Below are positions 45,260 to 58,699 of a stretch of DNA of 64,000 bases, piece after piece. This DNA comes from Variovorax sp. WS11 (GTDB taxonomy: Bacteria; Pseudomonadota; Gammaproteobacteria; Burkholderiales; Burkholderiaceae_C), in the NCBI RefSeq assembly GCF_010499245.1, contig NZ_JAAGOW010000001.1, positions 2,542,001-2,606,000 of the forward strand. Direction: 5' to 3'. The position numbers and the translations under genes were made by a program. Every line of letters begins with the position of its first letter. Position 1 is the stretch's first letter. Below the pieces are notes generated by a model. That model did not search any database. It was not told the DNA's origin and worked only from the letters and a program-made list of their open reading frames with translations.

Positions 45260-46957
45260 CTATTTGCCGATTTTTCCGAGCACGCCCAGGCGCTTGTTGA
45301 TGAACCACTGTTGCGCGATCGACAGCACGTTGTTCGTGATCCAGTAGAGCACCAGGCCGGCCGGGAAGAAGATGAACATCACGCTAAAGGCCAGCGGCAT
45401 GATCCACATCAGCTTGGCCTGCATCGGGTCCGGCGGCGTCGGGTTGAGCCAGGTCTGGAACAACGAGGTTGCAGTCATCACGATCGGCAGGATGAACCAG
45501 GGGTCCGGCGCCGACAGGTCCTTGATCCAGCCGATCCAGGGCGCGTGGCGCATCTCGACCGACGACAGCAGCACCCAGTAGAGCGCGATGAACACCGGGA
45601 TCTGGATCACGATCGGGAAGCAGCCGCCCATCGGGTTGACCTTTTCCTCGCGGTAGATGCGCATCATCTCTTGCTGCATCTCCTGCGGCTTTTCCTTGAG
45701 CCGCTCGCGCATCTCCATCACCTTCGGGTTGATGGCCTTCATCTTCGCCATGCTGGCGTAGGCTTTGGCGTTGAGCCAGTAGAAGGCGGCCTTCAGCAGC
45801 ACCACCAGCGCGACGATGGCCCAGCCCCAGTTGCCCAGCATCGTGTGCAGCTTGTCGAGCAGCCAGTAGAGCGGCTTGGAGATGATGGTGAAGATGCCGT
45901 AGTCCTTGACCAGTTCGAGGCCGGGCGCCACGGCTTCGAGCGTTTTCTCGGCCTGCGGGCCGACGAAGAACTCGGCGTCGATGGCCTTCGAGGCGCCGGG
46001 CTCCACCGCGCCGGCCGGCGTGATCATGCCGACCGCGTAGAGGTTGTTGTCGACCTTGCGCGCGAACAGGTCGCGCGGAACGCCGTCCTTCAGCAGCCAG
46101 GCGCTCGCGAAGTAGTGCTGCACCATCGCAACGTAGCCGTTGGTCGCTTCCTTGACGAAGTCGGCCTTGTTGCTTTCGATGTCCTTGAACTCGATCTTCT
46201 GGTACTTCTTGGCGTCGGTGTAGACCGCCGGGCCGGTGAAGGTCGAGTAGAAGGAGGACTCGCCCGGCGGCTTGTTGCCGTCACGCACGATCTGCAGATA
46301 GAGCTGCGGCGAGACCGCCGCCGTGCCGGTGTTGACGATCTCGTGGCGCACCTGCATGTCGTAGGAGCCGCGCTTGAGGGTCCAGATCTTGACGAGCCTG
46401 ACTCCGCCCAGGTCCGCGGATTCGAAGCGCAGCGCCAAGTCGTTGGCACCCTCCTTCAGCGTACGTTCGCCGGTGAAGGTCATCGGCGTCTTGTGGGTCG
46501 GGAAGGTGCCGCCGATCAGGCCGGTCTGGGCCACGTAGTAGCGGTTGGCGCTCTGGTCGAGCAGGACGAAGGGCTTGTCCTTCTCCGTCAGGTCGTCATG
46601 CTGGATGAACTCGCTCTGCACCAGAGAACCGCCCTCGGTGTCGAAGGTCAGCTTGAGCACGTCGGTGGTGACCACGACCTTTTCGCTCGCCGCAGGCGCA
46701 GCGGTCTTGCCATCCGGCACCGCACCGGCACCGCTGGTGCTGGACGGGGTCGTGCTGGTGGCCTGCGGCACTGCGCTTGATGCCGCACCCGAAGCTGCAC
46801 CGGCCGGTGCGGCCACCGGCGCCGTCGCTGTCGCGGGCGGCTTGGTCGACGGCAGGAAGGTGGGATTGCGGCCGTTGAAGACCTGCCACTGGTCCCACAG
46901 CAGCACCAGCGAGAAACCAAAAATCACCCACAGGATGGTGCGGCGAATATCGTTCAT
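45260..46957 (-). CDS. yidC: Membrane protein insertase YidC
   Basis: YidC inserts and folds inner-membrane proteins alone or with SecYEG. The 565-residue protein has an N-terminal anchor (TILWVIFGFSLVLLWDQWQV), a Thr/Ala/Pro-rich linker, a large periplasmic beta-supersandwich (about residues 90-330), and the conserved five-helix core (YGIFTIISKPLYWLLDKL, MMRIYREEKVNPMGGC, PVFIALYWVLLSSVE). Its start overlaps the yidD stop by 4 bp. Confidence 0.95.
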   Translation of the reverse strand: MNDIRRTILWVIFGFSLVLLWDQWQVFNGRNPTFLPSTKPPATATAPVAAPAGAASGAASSAVPQATSTTPSSTSGAGAVPDGKTAAPAASEKVVVTTDVLKLTFDTEGGSLVQSEFIQHDDLTEKDKPFVLLDQSANRYYVAQTGLIGGTFPTHKTPMTFTGERTLKEGANDLALRFESADLGGVRLVKIWTLKRGSYDMQVRHEIVNTGTAAVSPQLYLQIVRDGNKPPGESSFYSTFTGPAVYTDAKKYQKIEFKDIESNKADFVKEATNGYVAMVQHYFASAWLLKDGVPRDLFARKVDNNLYAVGMITPAGAVEPGASKAIDAEFFVGPQAEKTLEAVAPGLELVKDYGIFTIISKPLYWLLDKLHTMLGNWGWAIVALVVLLKAAFYWLNAKAYASMAKMKAINPKVMEMRERLKEKPQEMQQEMMRIYREEKVNPMGGCFPIVIQIPVFIALYWVLLSSVEMRHAPWIGWIKDLSAPDPWFILPIVMTATSLFQTWLNPTPPDPMQAKLMWIMPLAFSVMFIFFPAGLVLYWITNNVLSIAQQWFINKRLGVLGKIGK

Positions 46958-47241
46958 GAAGAAGACTTCTTGTCGTCGGAGAAAAGGGAGGAGAACAGCG
47001 CACGCGTATCGCGGGCACCGCGCTCCTTCCTCGGGGGAACGGGATCATGGCCGCCCTGGCACCACGGCTGGCAGCGGGCGAGACGGCACAGAGTCAGATA
47101 GCTGCCGGCCGCCGCGCCGTGGCGCTCGAGCGCCTCGATGGCATAGACCGAGCAAGTGGGCTCGAAGCGGCAGCCCTGGCCGAGCCAAGGGCTCAGCAGC
47201 AGACGGTAGGCCTTCACCAGGCCGATCAGCAGGGCTTTCAT
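46954..47241 (-). CDS. yidD: Membrane protein insertion efficiency factor YidD
   Basis: This 95-residue protein, MKALLIGLVKAYRLLLSPWL followed by GCRFEPTCSVYAIEALERHG and RCQPWCQGGHDPVP, carries the family's conserved cysteines. It assists YidC-dependent insertion. The ATG overlaps the rnpA stop (ATGA). The open frame continues upstream through rnpA, but the family start is clear. Confidence 0.93.
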   Translation of the reverse strand: MKALLIGLVKAYRLLLSPWLGQGCRFEPTCSVYAIEALERHGAAAGSYLTLCRLARCQPWCQGGHDPVPPRKERGARDTRALFSSLFSDDKKSSS

Positions 47242-47636
47242 GATGCGCTCGCAGCAGCAGCACGGGCGGCGCGTTCCAGCAGTTGCTGGAGCTCGGCGCG
47301 AACGGCGGCCTTGAGCTTGTCGGAACTCGCGCTTTCGAATTCCTTGCGGTCGAAGCCCGCGCGCAGCCGCACCACGTGCGCAGCAGGTGGCAACGAGGCT
47401 TCGGCGGCCGAACTCATTCGGTAGATCTGGCGCTTGATGGCATTGCGGGTGACGGCCCGTCGCGCCCAGCGCTTGGGCACCATTGCCCCGACCCACACGT
47501 CCTGCGTGGCGAACAACGGCATAGAGCCGGCTTGCGCGTCGAGCGCGCAACGGTGCAAGGCGAAATGGGTGGTGCGCGCCACGGTAGCACCTGCAAGAAC
47601 AGCCTGGAATTGCGCGCGGGTCTTGAGCCGCTGCAT
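47238..47636 (-). CDS. rnpA: Ribonuclease P protein component
   Basis: RnpA is the protein cofactor of RNase P, which trims the 5' ends of pre-tRNAs. The 132-residue product has MQRLKTRAQFQAVLAG and the RNA-binding box KRWARRAVTRNAIKRQIYR. An in-frame start at 47693 would add 19 residues. The shorter form fits the family better. Together with rpmH it forms the first part of the rpmH-rnpA-yidD-yidC operon. Confidence 0.92.
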   Translation of the reverse strand: MQRLKTRAQFQAVLAGATVARTTHFALHRCALDAQAGSMPLFATQDVWVGAMVPKRWARRAVTRNAIKRQIYRMSSAAEASLPPAAHVVRLRAGFDRKEFESASSDKLKAAVRAELQQLLERAARAAAASAS

Positions 47637-47700
47637 GGAAGCCAATCGCAGGGCGCCGACGGACAAGGACGGCGGCAGCGGAACGACTGGCAACGGAGCC

Positions 47701-47835
47701 TTAGACGGCGAGGCGCTTGCGGCCCTTGGCGCGGCGTGCGTTGATCACGGCGCGGCCGCCGCGGGTCTTCATGCGGACCAGGAAGCCGTGGGTACGGGCG
47801 CGGCGGACTTTGGATGCTTGGTAGGTGCGTTTCAT
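47701..47835 (-). CDS. rpmH: 50S ribosomal protein L34
   Basis: This 44-residue, strongly basic protein ([18 protein letters not shown], ending [11 protein letters not shown]) is the full canonical L34. It is the first gene of the operon facing away from dnaA, a near-universal bacterial arrangement beside the origin. Confidence 0.96.
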   Translation of the reverse strand: MKRTYQASKVRRARTHGFLVRMKTRGGRAVINARRAKGRKRLAV

Positions 47836-48150
47836 GATGGATTTCCTGGTGGACCCGCAAAGCTGGGCTGTCGGGTTCTGTTGCCACGCCTGTTGCCAAA
47901 GCGGCTCCGGGCTGACCGTAGATCAAGTTTGATTACCCCGAAACCCACAAAGAGGTTTTCAGGGAAACCCGCGATTATCGCAAACATTCTGCGCCGCAAC
48001 AATCCACGCGTGCCTGGGAGCGGTTTCCGCGCATCGGAAAACCATGTGGATAAGGTTTTGACAAGTTAGAATCACCGGCCCATCCCAGGGGCGACTATCC
48101 ACAAGCAGAACGACAAATGATCGAGGGACACTTGACCTTTCAGACCCCCC
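47836..48150. other. Replication origin region, rpmH-dnaA segment
   Basis: This 315-bp gap between the divergent rpmH and dnaA genes holds a perfect DnaA box TTATCCACA on the minus strand at 48045-48053 and a near-match CTATCCACA at 48095-48103. TTATCGCAA at 47975-47983 is a weaker candidate. It includes the promoters of rpmH and dnaA. No gene is seen. Confidence 0.75.
47974..48002 (-). promoter_or_regulatory. Candidate sigma-70 promoter of the rpmH operon
   Basis: On the minus strand TTGTTG and GATAAT are separated by 17 bases. The -10 is a 5/6 match, the -35 weaker. It lies 139 bp upstream of rpmH within the origin region. Confidence 0.45.
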
Positions 48151-49530
<1,380 letters not shown>

Positions 49531-49798
49531 TGCATGGCTGTCATCGCAGATTCACGAAGGCCTGTCAAAGGACAACTCTGGGGAAAGTTCCGGCACAAAC
49601 GGACTGTTGTCCACAGGCGAGTCGCACTCCCGGAAGTTGTGCGCCTTGGCGCGACAGCACCGAAGCACGCCTGCACACAGCCAGCCGGCAACGGCAAGTA
49701 CCTGTCGCCAAAGCGGAAAATGGCTCTGTCCACAGCGGGGCGCGCCCCTTATCTACTACTACTAATTTGAATTAAAGAAATAAAGGAAGAGGTAAGTC
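49531..49798. other. Replication origin region, dnaA-dnaN segment with unwinding element
   Basis: This 268-bp gap has DnaA-box-like TTGTCCACA at 49607-49615 and CTGTCCACA at 49726-49734. After the second comes a GC-rich spacer (GCGGGGCGCGCCCC), then CTACTACTACTA at 49753-49764 and an A/T-rich run up to the dnaN ribosome site. The complementary strand of the repeat reads TAGTAGTAG, the pattern of DnaA-trios next to a box in basal unwinding systems. Small open frames here look spurious. Confidence 0.7.
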
Positions 49799-53627
<3,829 letters not shown>

Positions 53628-53830
53628 GGCAGGCGCCTCGGCGCCTTCCATCCGCCTGCCTGTGCTCGAGCGCTGGCCGCCACGTGGGTTTCCAACATGA
53701 GGGCTGCAAAAAAGTCCCGCATCCGGCGCGCTTCGCAGCCGCACTGCTCGTAAACGCTATACCTAGCCCGACTCTTGCTAAGCAAGAATTTCGGCCGATT
53801 GGACGCCGTTTTTGGAGCGAGGACAGCAGC

Positions 53831-54328
53831 ATGAAAGCGAACCGGATCGGGTGGCCCCTGGCGGCATGGGTCTTCCTTGGTGCATGGACATCGGCGCAGG
53901 CGCTGCCGTCAAACCCGCCGATCCTGATGACCCAAGGGATCGAGTACATGTGCGGCGGCAAGAGCAACGACGAGGCGGCGTTCATGCGCATGGTGTCGCC
54001 GCGCTGGGCGGCCACGCTGGAGTTCTCGGTCAACCGCGCCAAGCCCGGCGAGGTACCTGCCGATGTGGCGGTGGTGGTGCGCGAGCGCTATACCGGCCGC
54101 CCGATCATGGAAGCCGTCGCGGGCGCCCCCTTCATGCTGGCGCGGCTCGATCCCGGCGCCTACGAGATCGAGGCCACCCTGGCGGGGGTCACGCTGAGGC
54201 AGCCGCTGACGGTGTTCAACGGCGTCGCTTCGCGGGCCGTGTTCGTCTGGCCTTCCAACGTCGATTTCGCCAATGCCGGCGGCCCGCGCAGGGCGGAGCA
54301 GCAGGCAGCTGCGCGCACCAGCGACTGA
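53831..54328 (+). CDS. Small exported protein, twin 1 downstream of gyrB
   Basis: The 165-residue product has a signal peptide (WPLAAWVFLGAWTSAQA). The mature part reads NPPILMTQGIEYMCGGKSND, then PRWAATLEFSVNR and ARLDPGAYEIEATLAGVTL. The strand pattern and the PGxYxIEATLxG motif suggest a carboxypeptidase-regulatory-like or other Ig-like beta sandwich. It is clearly related to the next gene. GAGGA seven bases before the ATG at 53831 supports the start. The function is unknown. Confidence 0.75.
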   Translation: MKANRIGWPLAAWVFLGAWTSAQALPSNPPILMTQGIEYMCGGKSNDEAAFMRMVSPRWAATLEFSVNRAKPGEVPADVAVVVRERYTGRPIMEAVAGAPFMLARLDPGAYEIEATLAGVTLRQPLTVFNGVASRAVFVWPSNVDFANAGGPRRAEQQAAARTSD

Positions 54329-54450
54329 CGCAGCGCGCCTGCGGCAGCGCGCCGCCGAAGTTCAGCTTCATCTAAGGCTGGCCGCCCATAGTCCCGGGCG
54401 TGGGGCGAAACGCTTCGTCTCCGCTTCCCAACCCGAGCAAGGACATGGCT

Positions 54451-54912
54451 ATGAACACAACCCGTTTCTGGCGGCCGGCGGCCGCCCTGGCGCTTGGAGG
54501 CGCGTCGCTTCTGGGTGCGCTCGCAGCGCATGCGGCGTACAACCCGCCGATCCACATGGCCAATGGCATCGAGTACATGAGCGGGGGCATCAGCAGCGAC
54601 GAAGCCGCGCTGATGCAGACCGTGGCGCCGCGCTGGCCGGCCACCTTCGAGTTCGCGATCAAGGACGGCAGCCGCTCCGACTTCGCGGCCGATGTCGCCG
54701 TCACGGTGCGGGATGCCGCCGGCCACGCGCTGCTGTCGCAGGTCAGCGCGGAGGGCCCCTTCATGGTGGCGCGCCTGGAACCCGGCCGCTACGAGGTGGA
54801 AGCCACGCTGGCCGGCCGCACGCTGAAGCAAACGGTCGAGATTCACGCCGGCAGCCCGACCCGCACGCTCTTCCTCTGGCCGGCCGGCACCGACGTCAGT
54901 GCGCATTCGTGA
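54451..54912 (+). CDS. Small exported protein, twin 2 downstream of gyrB
   Basis: This 153-residue paralogue of the previous gene has a signal peptide (RPAAALALGGASLLGALAAHA) and the shared motifs NPPIHMANGIEYMSGG, APRWPATFEFAIKDG and ARLEPGRYEVEATLAG. The ATG at 54451 lies seven bases after AAGGA. The in-frame ATG at 54445 is too close. It lacks the Cys found in twin 1 (YMCGG becomes YMSGG). It overlaps the next open frame by 14 bp. Confidence 0.75.
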   Translation: MNTTRFWRPAAALALGGASLLGALAAHAAYNPPIHMANGIEYMSGGISSDEAALMQTVAPRWPATFEFAIKDGSRSDFAADVAVTVRDAAGHALLSQVSAEGPFMVARLEPGRYEVEATLAGRTLKQTVEIHAGSPTRTLFLWPAGTDVSAHS

Positions 54913-55219
54913 GCCACAGCCCGAGGAGCCTCGGGGCCTCTCGGCCCACATCCTGCCGACCTCGGCCACCATGGTCGGGGTGTGCATGACGGTGCTTTCG
55001 ATCGGCCGGCTGCGCCGCAACGGCCGCTCGGGTGTGCTGATCGACAAGCTGCTGGCCTTCGACGCTCTGGTCTTCCTGGCGAGTGCGGTGCTTTCGTTTG
55101 CCTCGATACGTTCGCGCCACCAGGGGCCACGTCACGAGCGCCGTGCCGAACTGCTGTTCCTGGCCGGCCTCGCTATCCTGGCGCTGGGCGCTGTGGCACT
55201 GGCCTTCGTGATCGAGTGA
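54899..55219 (+). CDS. Small inner-membrane protein
   Basis: The 106-residue protein has three hydrophobic segments: LPTSATMVGVCMTVLSI, KLLAFDALVFLASAVLSFAS and LLFLAGLAILALGAVALAFV. The HILPTSATMVGVCMTV stretch is shared by a family of uncharacterised proteobacterial membrane proteins, as far as I recall. The GTG at 54899 includes it. The start could be a little further downstream. Confidence 0.6.
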   Translation: MRIREPQPEEPRGLSAHILPTSATMVGVCMTVLSIGRLRRNGRSGVLIDKLLAFDALVFLASAVLSFASIRSRHQGPRHERRAELLFLAGLAILALGAVALAFVIE

Positions 55220-55324
55220 GGCTGCCGTGGAACGGGCCGTTACTTTTTGCTGGCACACGCCTTGAATGCGGCGCTACAAGCGCCCACATGCGCTGCTGGT
55301 GCTCCGCTACCGACCAAGGCCTCG

Positions 55325-56515
55325 ATGCCGCTTCGCCCCCTCACACTCCTCGTCACGTTGCTGCATGTCTACATAGGCCTGCGGCTTCTGCCTGCGTTGG
55401 CGAGCCTCACCGGCGCCTGGCCGCTGCTGCTGGCCGCGCTGTTGCTCTCGGCCGCGACCATGCCGCTGCCCTTCATCGGTGCGCGCACCGGCGCCAGGCG
55501 TCCGGCGCTGGCCCATGGCTGGAAATGGCTGGGGCTGCTGAGCATGGGCTGGTTCTCCTCGATCTTCGTGCTCACGCTGGTGCGCGATGCAGGCCTGCTG
55601 CTGGCCTGGGCGCTCGCCTGGGTCGGTGGTGGGTCGATCGATAGTCCGAGCGCGCAGTCCTGGAGCGCAGCGGCAGTGGCGTTGCTCGCGACGCTGGTCA
55701 CGCTGATCGGCTTCTTCAACGCCCGGCGCACCGCCAGCGTGGTGCGCGTCGACGTGCCGATCCGCGATCTGCCTGCGAGCCTCGAGGGCTTCACCATCGC
55801 CCAGCTCAGCGACATCCACGTGGGCCCGACCATCCGGCGCGGCTACATCCAGCGCATCGTCGACGCGGTCAACCGGCTGGGCGCCGACATGGTCGCGATC
55901 ACCGGCGACCTGGTCGACGGCACCGTGGCCGAGCTGCGCGAGCATGTGACGCCGCTGGCCGGCCTGCGCGCGCGCCACGGCACCTTCGTGGTGACCGGCA
56001 ACCACGAGTACTACGCCGGCGCCCACGCCTGGATCGACGAGCTTCGGCGCCTGGGCCTGCGCGTGCTGCTCAACGAGCACGTGGTGCTGCAGACCCGCAA
56101 CGTGAAGGGCGCGCAGACCGACGAGGAGGTGCTCGACAGCGCCCTGGTGGTGGCCGGCGTGACCGACTACACCGCGGCGCATTTCGATGCCGCCCATGCC
56201 AGCGACCCACAGGGTGCGCTGGACAATGCGCCGCCGCTGGTGCGCACCCGGCTGCTGCTTGCGCACCAGCCGCGCAGTGCGCCGGCCGCGGCCGAGGCGG
56301 GCTACCAGCTGCAGCTGTCGGGCCACACGCACGGCGGCCAGTTCTTTCCGTGGAACCTGTTCGTGCCGCTGCAGCAGCCCTTCACCGCCGGGCTGCACCG
56401 CCTGCGCGAGATGTGGGTCTACACGAGCCGTGGCACCGGGTACTGGGGGCCGCCCAAGCGCTTCGGCGCGCCCTCGGAGATCACGCTGCTGAGGCTGGTG
56501 CCGGAGCAGCCCTGA
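55325..56515 (+). CDS. Membrane-anchored metallophosphoesterase
   Basis: The 396-residue protein has about four N-terminal helices (LTLLVTLLHVYIGLRL, WPLLLAALLLSAATM, LLAWALAWVGGG, ALLATLVTLIGFF), then a calcineurin-like domain with the metal motifs QLSDIHVGP, ITGDLVDG, VVTGNHEYYAG and LSGHTHGGQFFPW. It resembles YkuE/YaeI-type phosphodiesterases, some of which cleave UDP-sugar lipids. The substrate is unknown. Confidence 0.88.
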   Translation: MPLRPLTLLVTLLHVYIGLRLLPALASLTGAWPLLLAALLLSAATMPLPFIGARTGARRPALAHGWKWLGLLSMGWFSSIFVLTLVRDAGLLLAWALAWVGGGSIDSPSAQSWSAAAVALLATLVTLIGFFNARRTASVVRVDVPIRDLPASLEGFTIAQLSDIHVGPTIRRGYIQRIVDAVNRLGADMVAITGDLVDGTVAELREHVTPLAGLRARHGTFVVTGNHEYYAGAHAWIDELRRLGLRVLLNEHVVLQTRNVKGAQTDEEVLDSALVVAGVTDYTAAHFDAAHASDPQGALDNAPPLVRTRLLLAHQPRSAPAAAEAGYQLQLSGHTHGGQFFPWNLFVPLQQPFTAGLHRLREMWVYTSRGTGYWGPPKRFGAPSEITLLRLVPEQP

Positions 56516-56531
56516 GAGGGCGCGGACGCCC

Positions 56532-56960
56532 TCAGTCGGGCCGGATGCTGCGCGCCGTCGCCAGCAGCGTGGCGCACAGCGTCTCGCCACCCTCCGGGGC
56601 CACGGCGTAGACCTCCGCCGCGCACACGGTGAGCAGCTGGCCGCCGTGCACCACGCGCCCGCGCGCACGCACGGCGCGGCCGACGGCGGGGGCCACCAGC
56701 TTCAGCGTGGCGTCCACCGTCGCGTTGCGCCAGCCCTCGGGCAGCACGCTGCCGGCCGCCGACACGGCGGCGAAGTCTGCCGCTGCGAACACCGCGGTGG
56801 CCTGCAGGCGGCCCGGGCTGAAGCTGAGGGCCTCAGTTATTGGCAGCTCGATCTCGACCTCTCCGGCCGCGAGCTGCGTGAAGCGCAGGCCCAGCGTGCG
56901 CGCCATCGGCATGGCGAGCACGGCTTGTTCGACCCGCCGGAGTTGGGGGCTGTCGTTCAT
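56532..56960 (-). CDS. Hotdog-fold thioesterase-like protein (DUF4442/PaaI type)
   Basis: This 142-residue single hotdog domain (LGLRFTQLAAGEVEIELPI, LQATAVFAAADFAAVSAAGS, ATVDATLKLVAPAVG, GRVVHGGQLLTVCAAEVYAV) resembles acyl-CoA thioesterases, though the usual catalytic Asp/Glu is not obvious. Its start overlaps the stop of the MerR gene (ATGA), so the regulator and this enzyme are one operon. Confidence 0.75.
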   Translation of the reverse strand: MNDSPQLRRVEQAVLAMPMARTLGLRFTQLAAGEVEIELPITEALSFSPGRLQATAVFAAADFAAVSAAGSVLPEGWRNATVDATLKLVAPAVGRAVRARGRVVHGGQLLTVCAAEVYAVAPEGGETLCATLLATARSIRPD

Positions 56961-57376
56961 CGTCTCTTCTCCTTGGCGCCCGGCCAGGGCGCCTGTTTCG
57001 CTTTCTTCGAGGGCATCGCAGCGCGCTGCGGGCGTTGCGCCCGCAGCCAGTCCGCGTGCTCGATCACCTGCGCGCGCAATGCCTGCAGCCGGGCGATCTC
57101 CTGGTCGAGGGCGGCCGTGCGCTCCTCCAGCGCATCGGTCATGCGCGTGATGCTCAGGCGGCCGGCGCGGTAGGCCGGCAGCAGTTCGGCGATGGCGGGC
57201 AGCGAGAAGCCGATGCGCCGCGCCATTGCGATGAACACCACTTCGCGCCGCATCGACTCCGGATAGTCGCGATAGCCCGCGGCATTGCGGGCCGGTAGCA
57301 GCAGGCCCAGCCTTTCGTAGTGGCGCAGTGCGTGCACCGTGACGTCGGCGCGGCGAGCGAGTTCGGAGATCCGCAT
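56957..57376 (-). CDS. MerR-family transcriptional regulator
   Basis: The 139-residue protein starts MRISELARRADVTVHALRHYERLGLLLPA, a MerR winged-helix DNA-binding domain, followed by a dimerisation coiled coil (RMTDALEERTAALDQEIARL) and a basic tail. There is no Cys-rich metal loop, so the ligand is probably organic. It likely controls its own operon with the downstream thioesterase. Confidence 0.88.
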   Translation of the reverse strand: MRISELARRADVTVHALRHYERLGLLLPARNAAGYRDYPESMRREVVFIAMARRIGFSLPAIAELLPAYRAGRLSITRMTDALEERTAALDQEIARLQALRAQVIEHADWLRAQRPQRAAMPSKKAKQAPWPGAKEKRR

Positions 57377-57454
57377 GAGCCCAAGGCTAGCAAGCCTCGC
57401 GCTACGCGAAGCTTGGGCGAGGGCAGTTTTTTTGCGCCGCGACGCGGCGCGCGT

Positions 57455-57961
57455 TCAGGCCTGTGGCCCGGCGAGCCGCAGGGCGTTGGCGCTCGCCTTG
57501 GCGTGGATCGGCTTGAGGCCGCGCTGCGCGATGCGCGCGCCGGCGCTCGACAGCTGGCTCAGCGTGGCGGCCGAACGCGTGGCCGCAACCGCGAGCGCCC
57601 GGCCGTGCGTCGCGATCTGCGCCGGCGTGGTGCTGGTGGCGAGCGAGACCAGCGCGACGGCGCCGCTCAGCCACTGCCGCATGGCGCGATTGACCAGGGC
57701 GAACTGGGTGCTGTGCAGCTGGTTGGCGATCGCGGAGCCCGACTCGGTGGCTGCCGCCAGCTTCTCGTGGCCCATGAGCTGCATCTCGGCAAGGTCCGCG
57801 TCGCTCGGCACCAAGCCGGCCTTGGCCATGAGCCCGGTGCGCAGCTGGATCACGGAGCCGGAGTGCATCAGCATCTCCTGCGTCTTGAGGGCGACGTCGA
57901 CCCACAGCATGAACGGGTTGAAGAAGCGGGGGGAGGTGAGGGCTGCGGACATGAACGTCAT
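57455..57961 (-). CDS. Phasin-like polyhydroxyalkanoate granule protein
   Basis: The 168-residue protein (or 165 from the ATG at 57952) contains RFFNPFMLWVDVALKTQEML, MGHEKLAAATESGSAIANQL and an amphipathic Ala-rich C-terminal half, as in Burkholderiales PHA-granule-associated proteins. It would coat storage granules in the cytosol. No pha genes are adjacent, so the call rests on sequence pattern only. Confidence 0.65.
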   Translation of the reverse strand: MTFMSAALTSPRFFNPFMLWVDVALKTQEMLMHSGSVIQLRTGLMAKAGLVPSDADLAEMQLMGHEKLAAATESGSAIANQLHSTQFALVNRAMRQWLSGAVALVSLATSTTPAQIATHGRALAVAATRSAATLSQLSSAGARIAQRGLKPIHAKASANALRLAGPQA

Positions 57962-58126
57962 ACGAATGAGCTGAGATGCACTATAGGCTTATCGAAGGAG
58001 GTTGCGGCAGCGCTGCCAAATTTGAGAGAAGATTTCCTATCCTCTGTCGCGGCGACATGCCGTTGTCCGTCTCTTGTAAGGCGGCGATGGTAGTCACCGT
58101 TTTCGTTCGTCGCAGGTGCTGTTCGA

Positions 58127-58699
58127 ATGTCCAATAAAAAATCGTCCTGCGCCAAGGTCCTGCTGTGTGCGGGACTCTTGTCGCTCTCCCTCGCCGCCTC
58201 CGCCTTCGAGGATGGCAACCCCGCCTTCTACGTCGATGCCGGCCGCGCGCCGCACAACGACACCAGCACCCGGTCGCTGACGATCGGCGCGGTCCTGCCC
58301 TGGGGTGCGCAGCACCTCGTCTGGGGCACCCGGGTCACGGTCTATGCGGACCTGTTCCTGAGCCAGTGGCGTGCGCCGACCGTCGCTAGTGACGGCTATC
58401 ACAACTTCTCGCAGCTGGGCGCCATCGCGGGCTGGCGCTTTCGCTTCGACGAGGGCGCCTCGCCCTGGTTCTTCGAGGCGGGCCTCGGCGCCACCTCGAT
58501 GAACGACCGCTACGAGACGCCAGACCGCAGCTTCAGCACCCGCTTCCAGTTCACCGAGCAGCTGGGCATCGGCCGCAGCTTCGGCACGCGCGGGGAGCAC
58601 GAGCTCTCGCTGCGGATCCAGCATTTCTCGAACGCGGGCATCAGGAGACCGAACCCCGGCGAGAATTTCTACAAGGTCCGCTACCTCTATCGCTTCTGA
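58127..58699 (+). CDS. pagL: Lipid A 3-O-deacylase PagL
   Basis: This outer-membrane beta-barrel enzyme removes the 3-O acyl chain of lipid A. The 190-residue precursor has a signal peptide (VLLCAGLLSLSLAASAF) and the C-terminal catalytic signature IQHFSNAGIRRPNPGENF (His, Ser and the Glu of the triad), ending YKVRYLYRF with a terminal Phe. The last 13 bp overlap the convergent UdgX gene. Confidence 0.9.
   Translation: MSNKKSSCAKVLLCAGLLSLSLAASAFEDGNPAFYVDAGRAPHNDTSTRSLTIGAVLPWGAQHLVWGTRVTVYADLFLSQWRAPTVASDGYHNFSQLGAIAGWRFRFDEGASPWFFEAGLGATSMNDRYETPDRSFSTRFQFTEQLGIGRSFGTRGEHELSLRIQHFSNAGIRRPNPGENFYKVRYLYRF

Noticed and set aside
53628..53830. GGCGCC-type hairpin after gyrB as a terminator
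   Set aside because: The stem has no following T-run, so I did not list it as an intrinsic terminator.
57958..58218. 86-codon minus-strand frame opposite the start of pagL
   Set aside because: It covers the pagL promoter and signal peptide in antisense and resembles no known protein.
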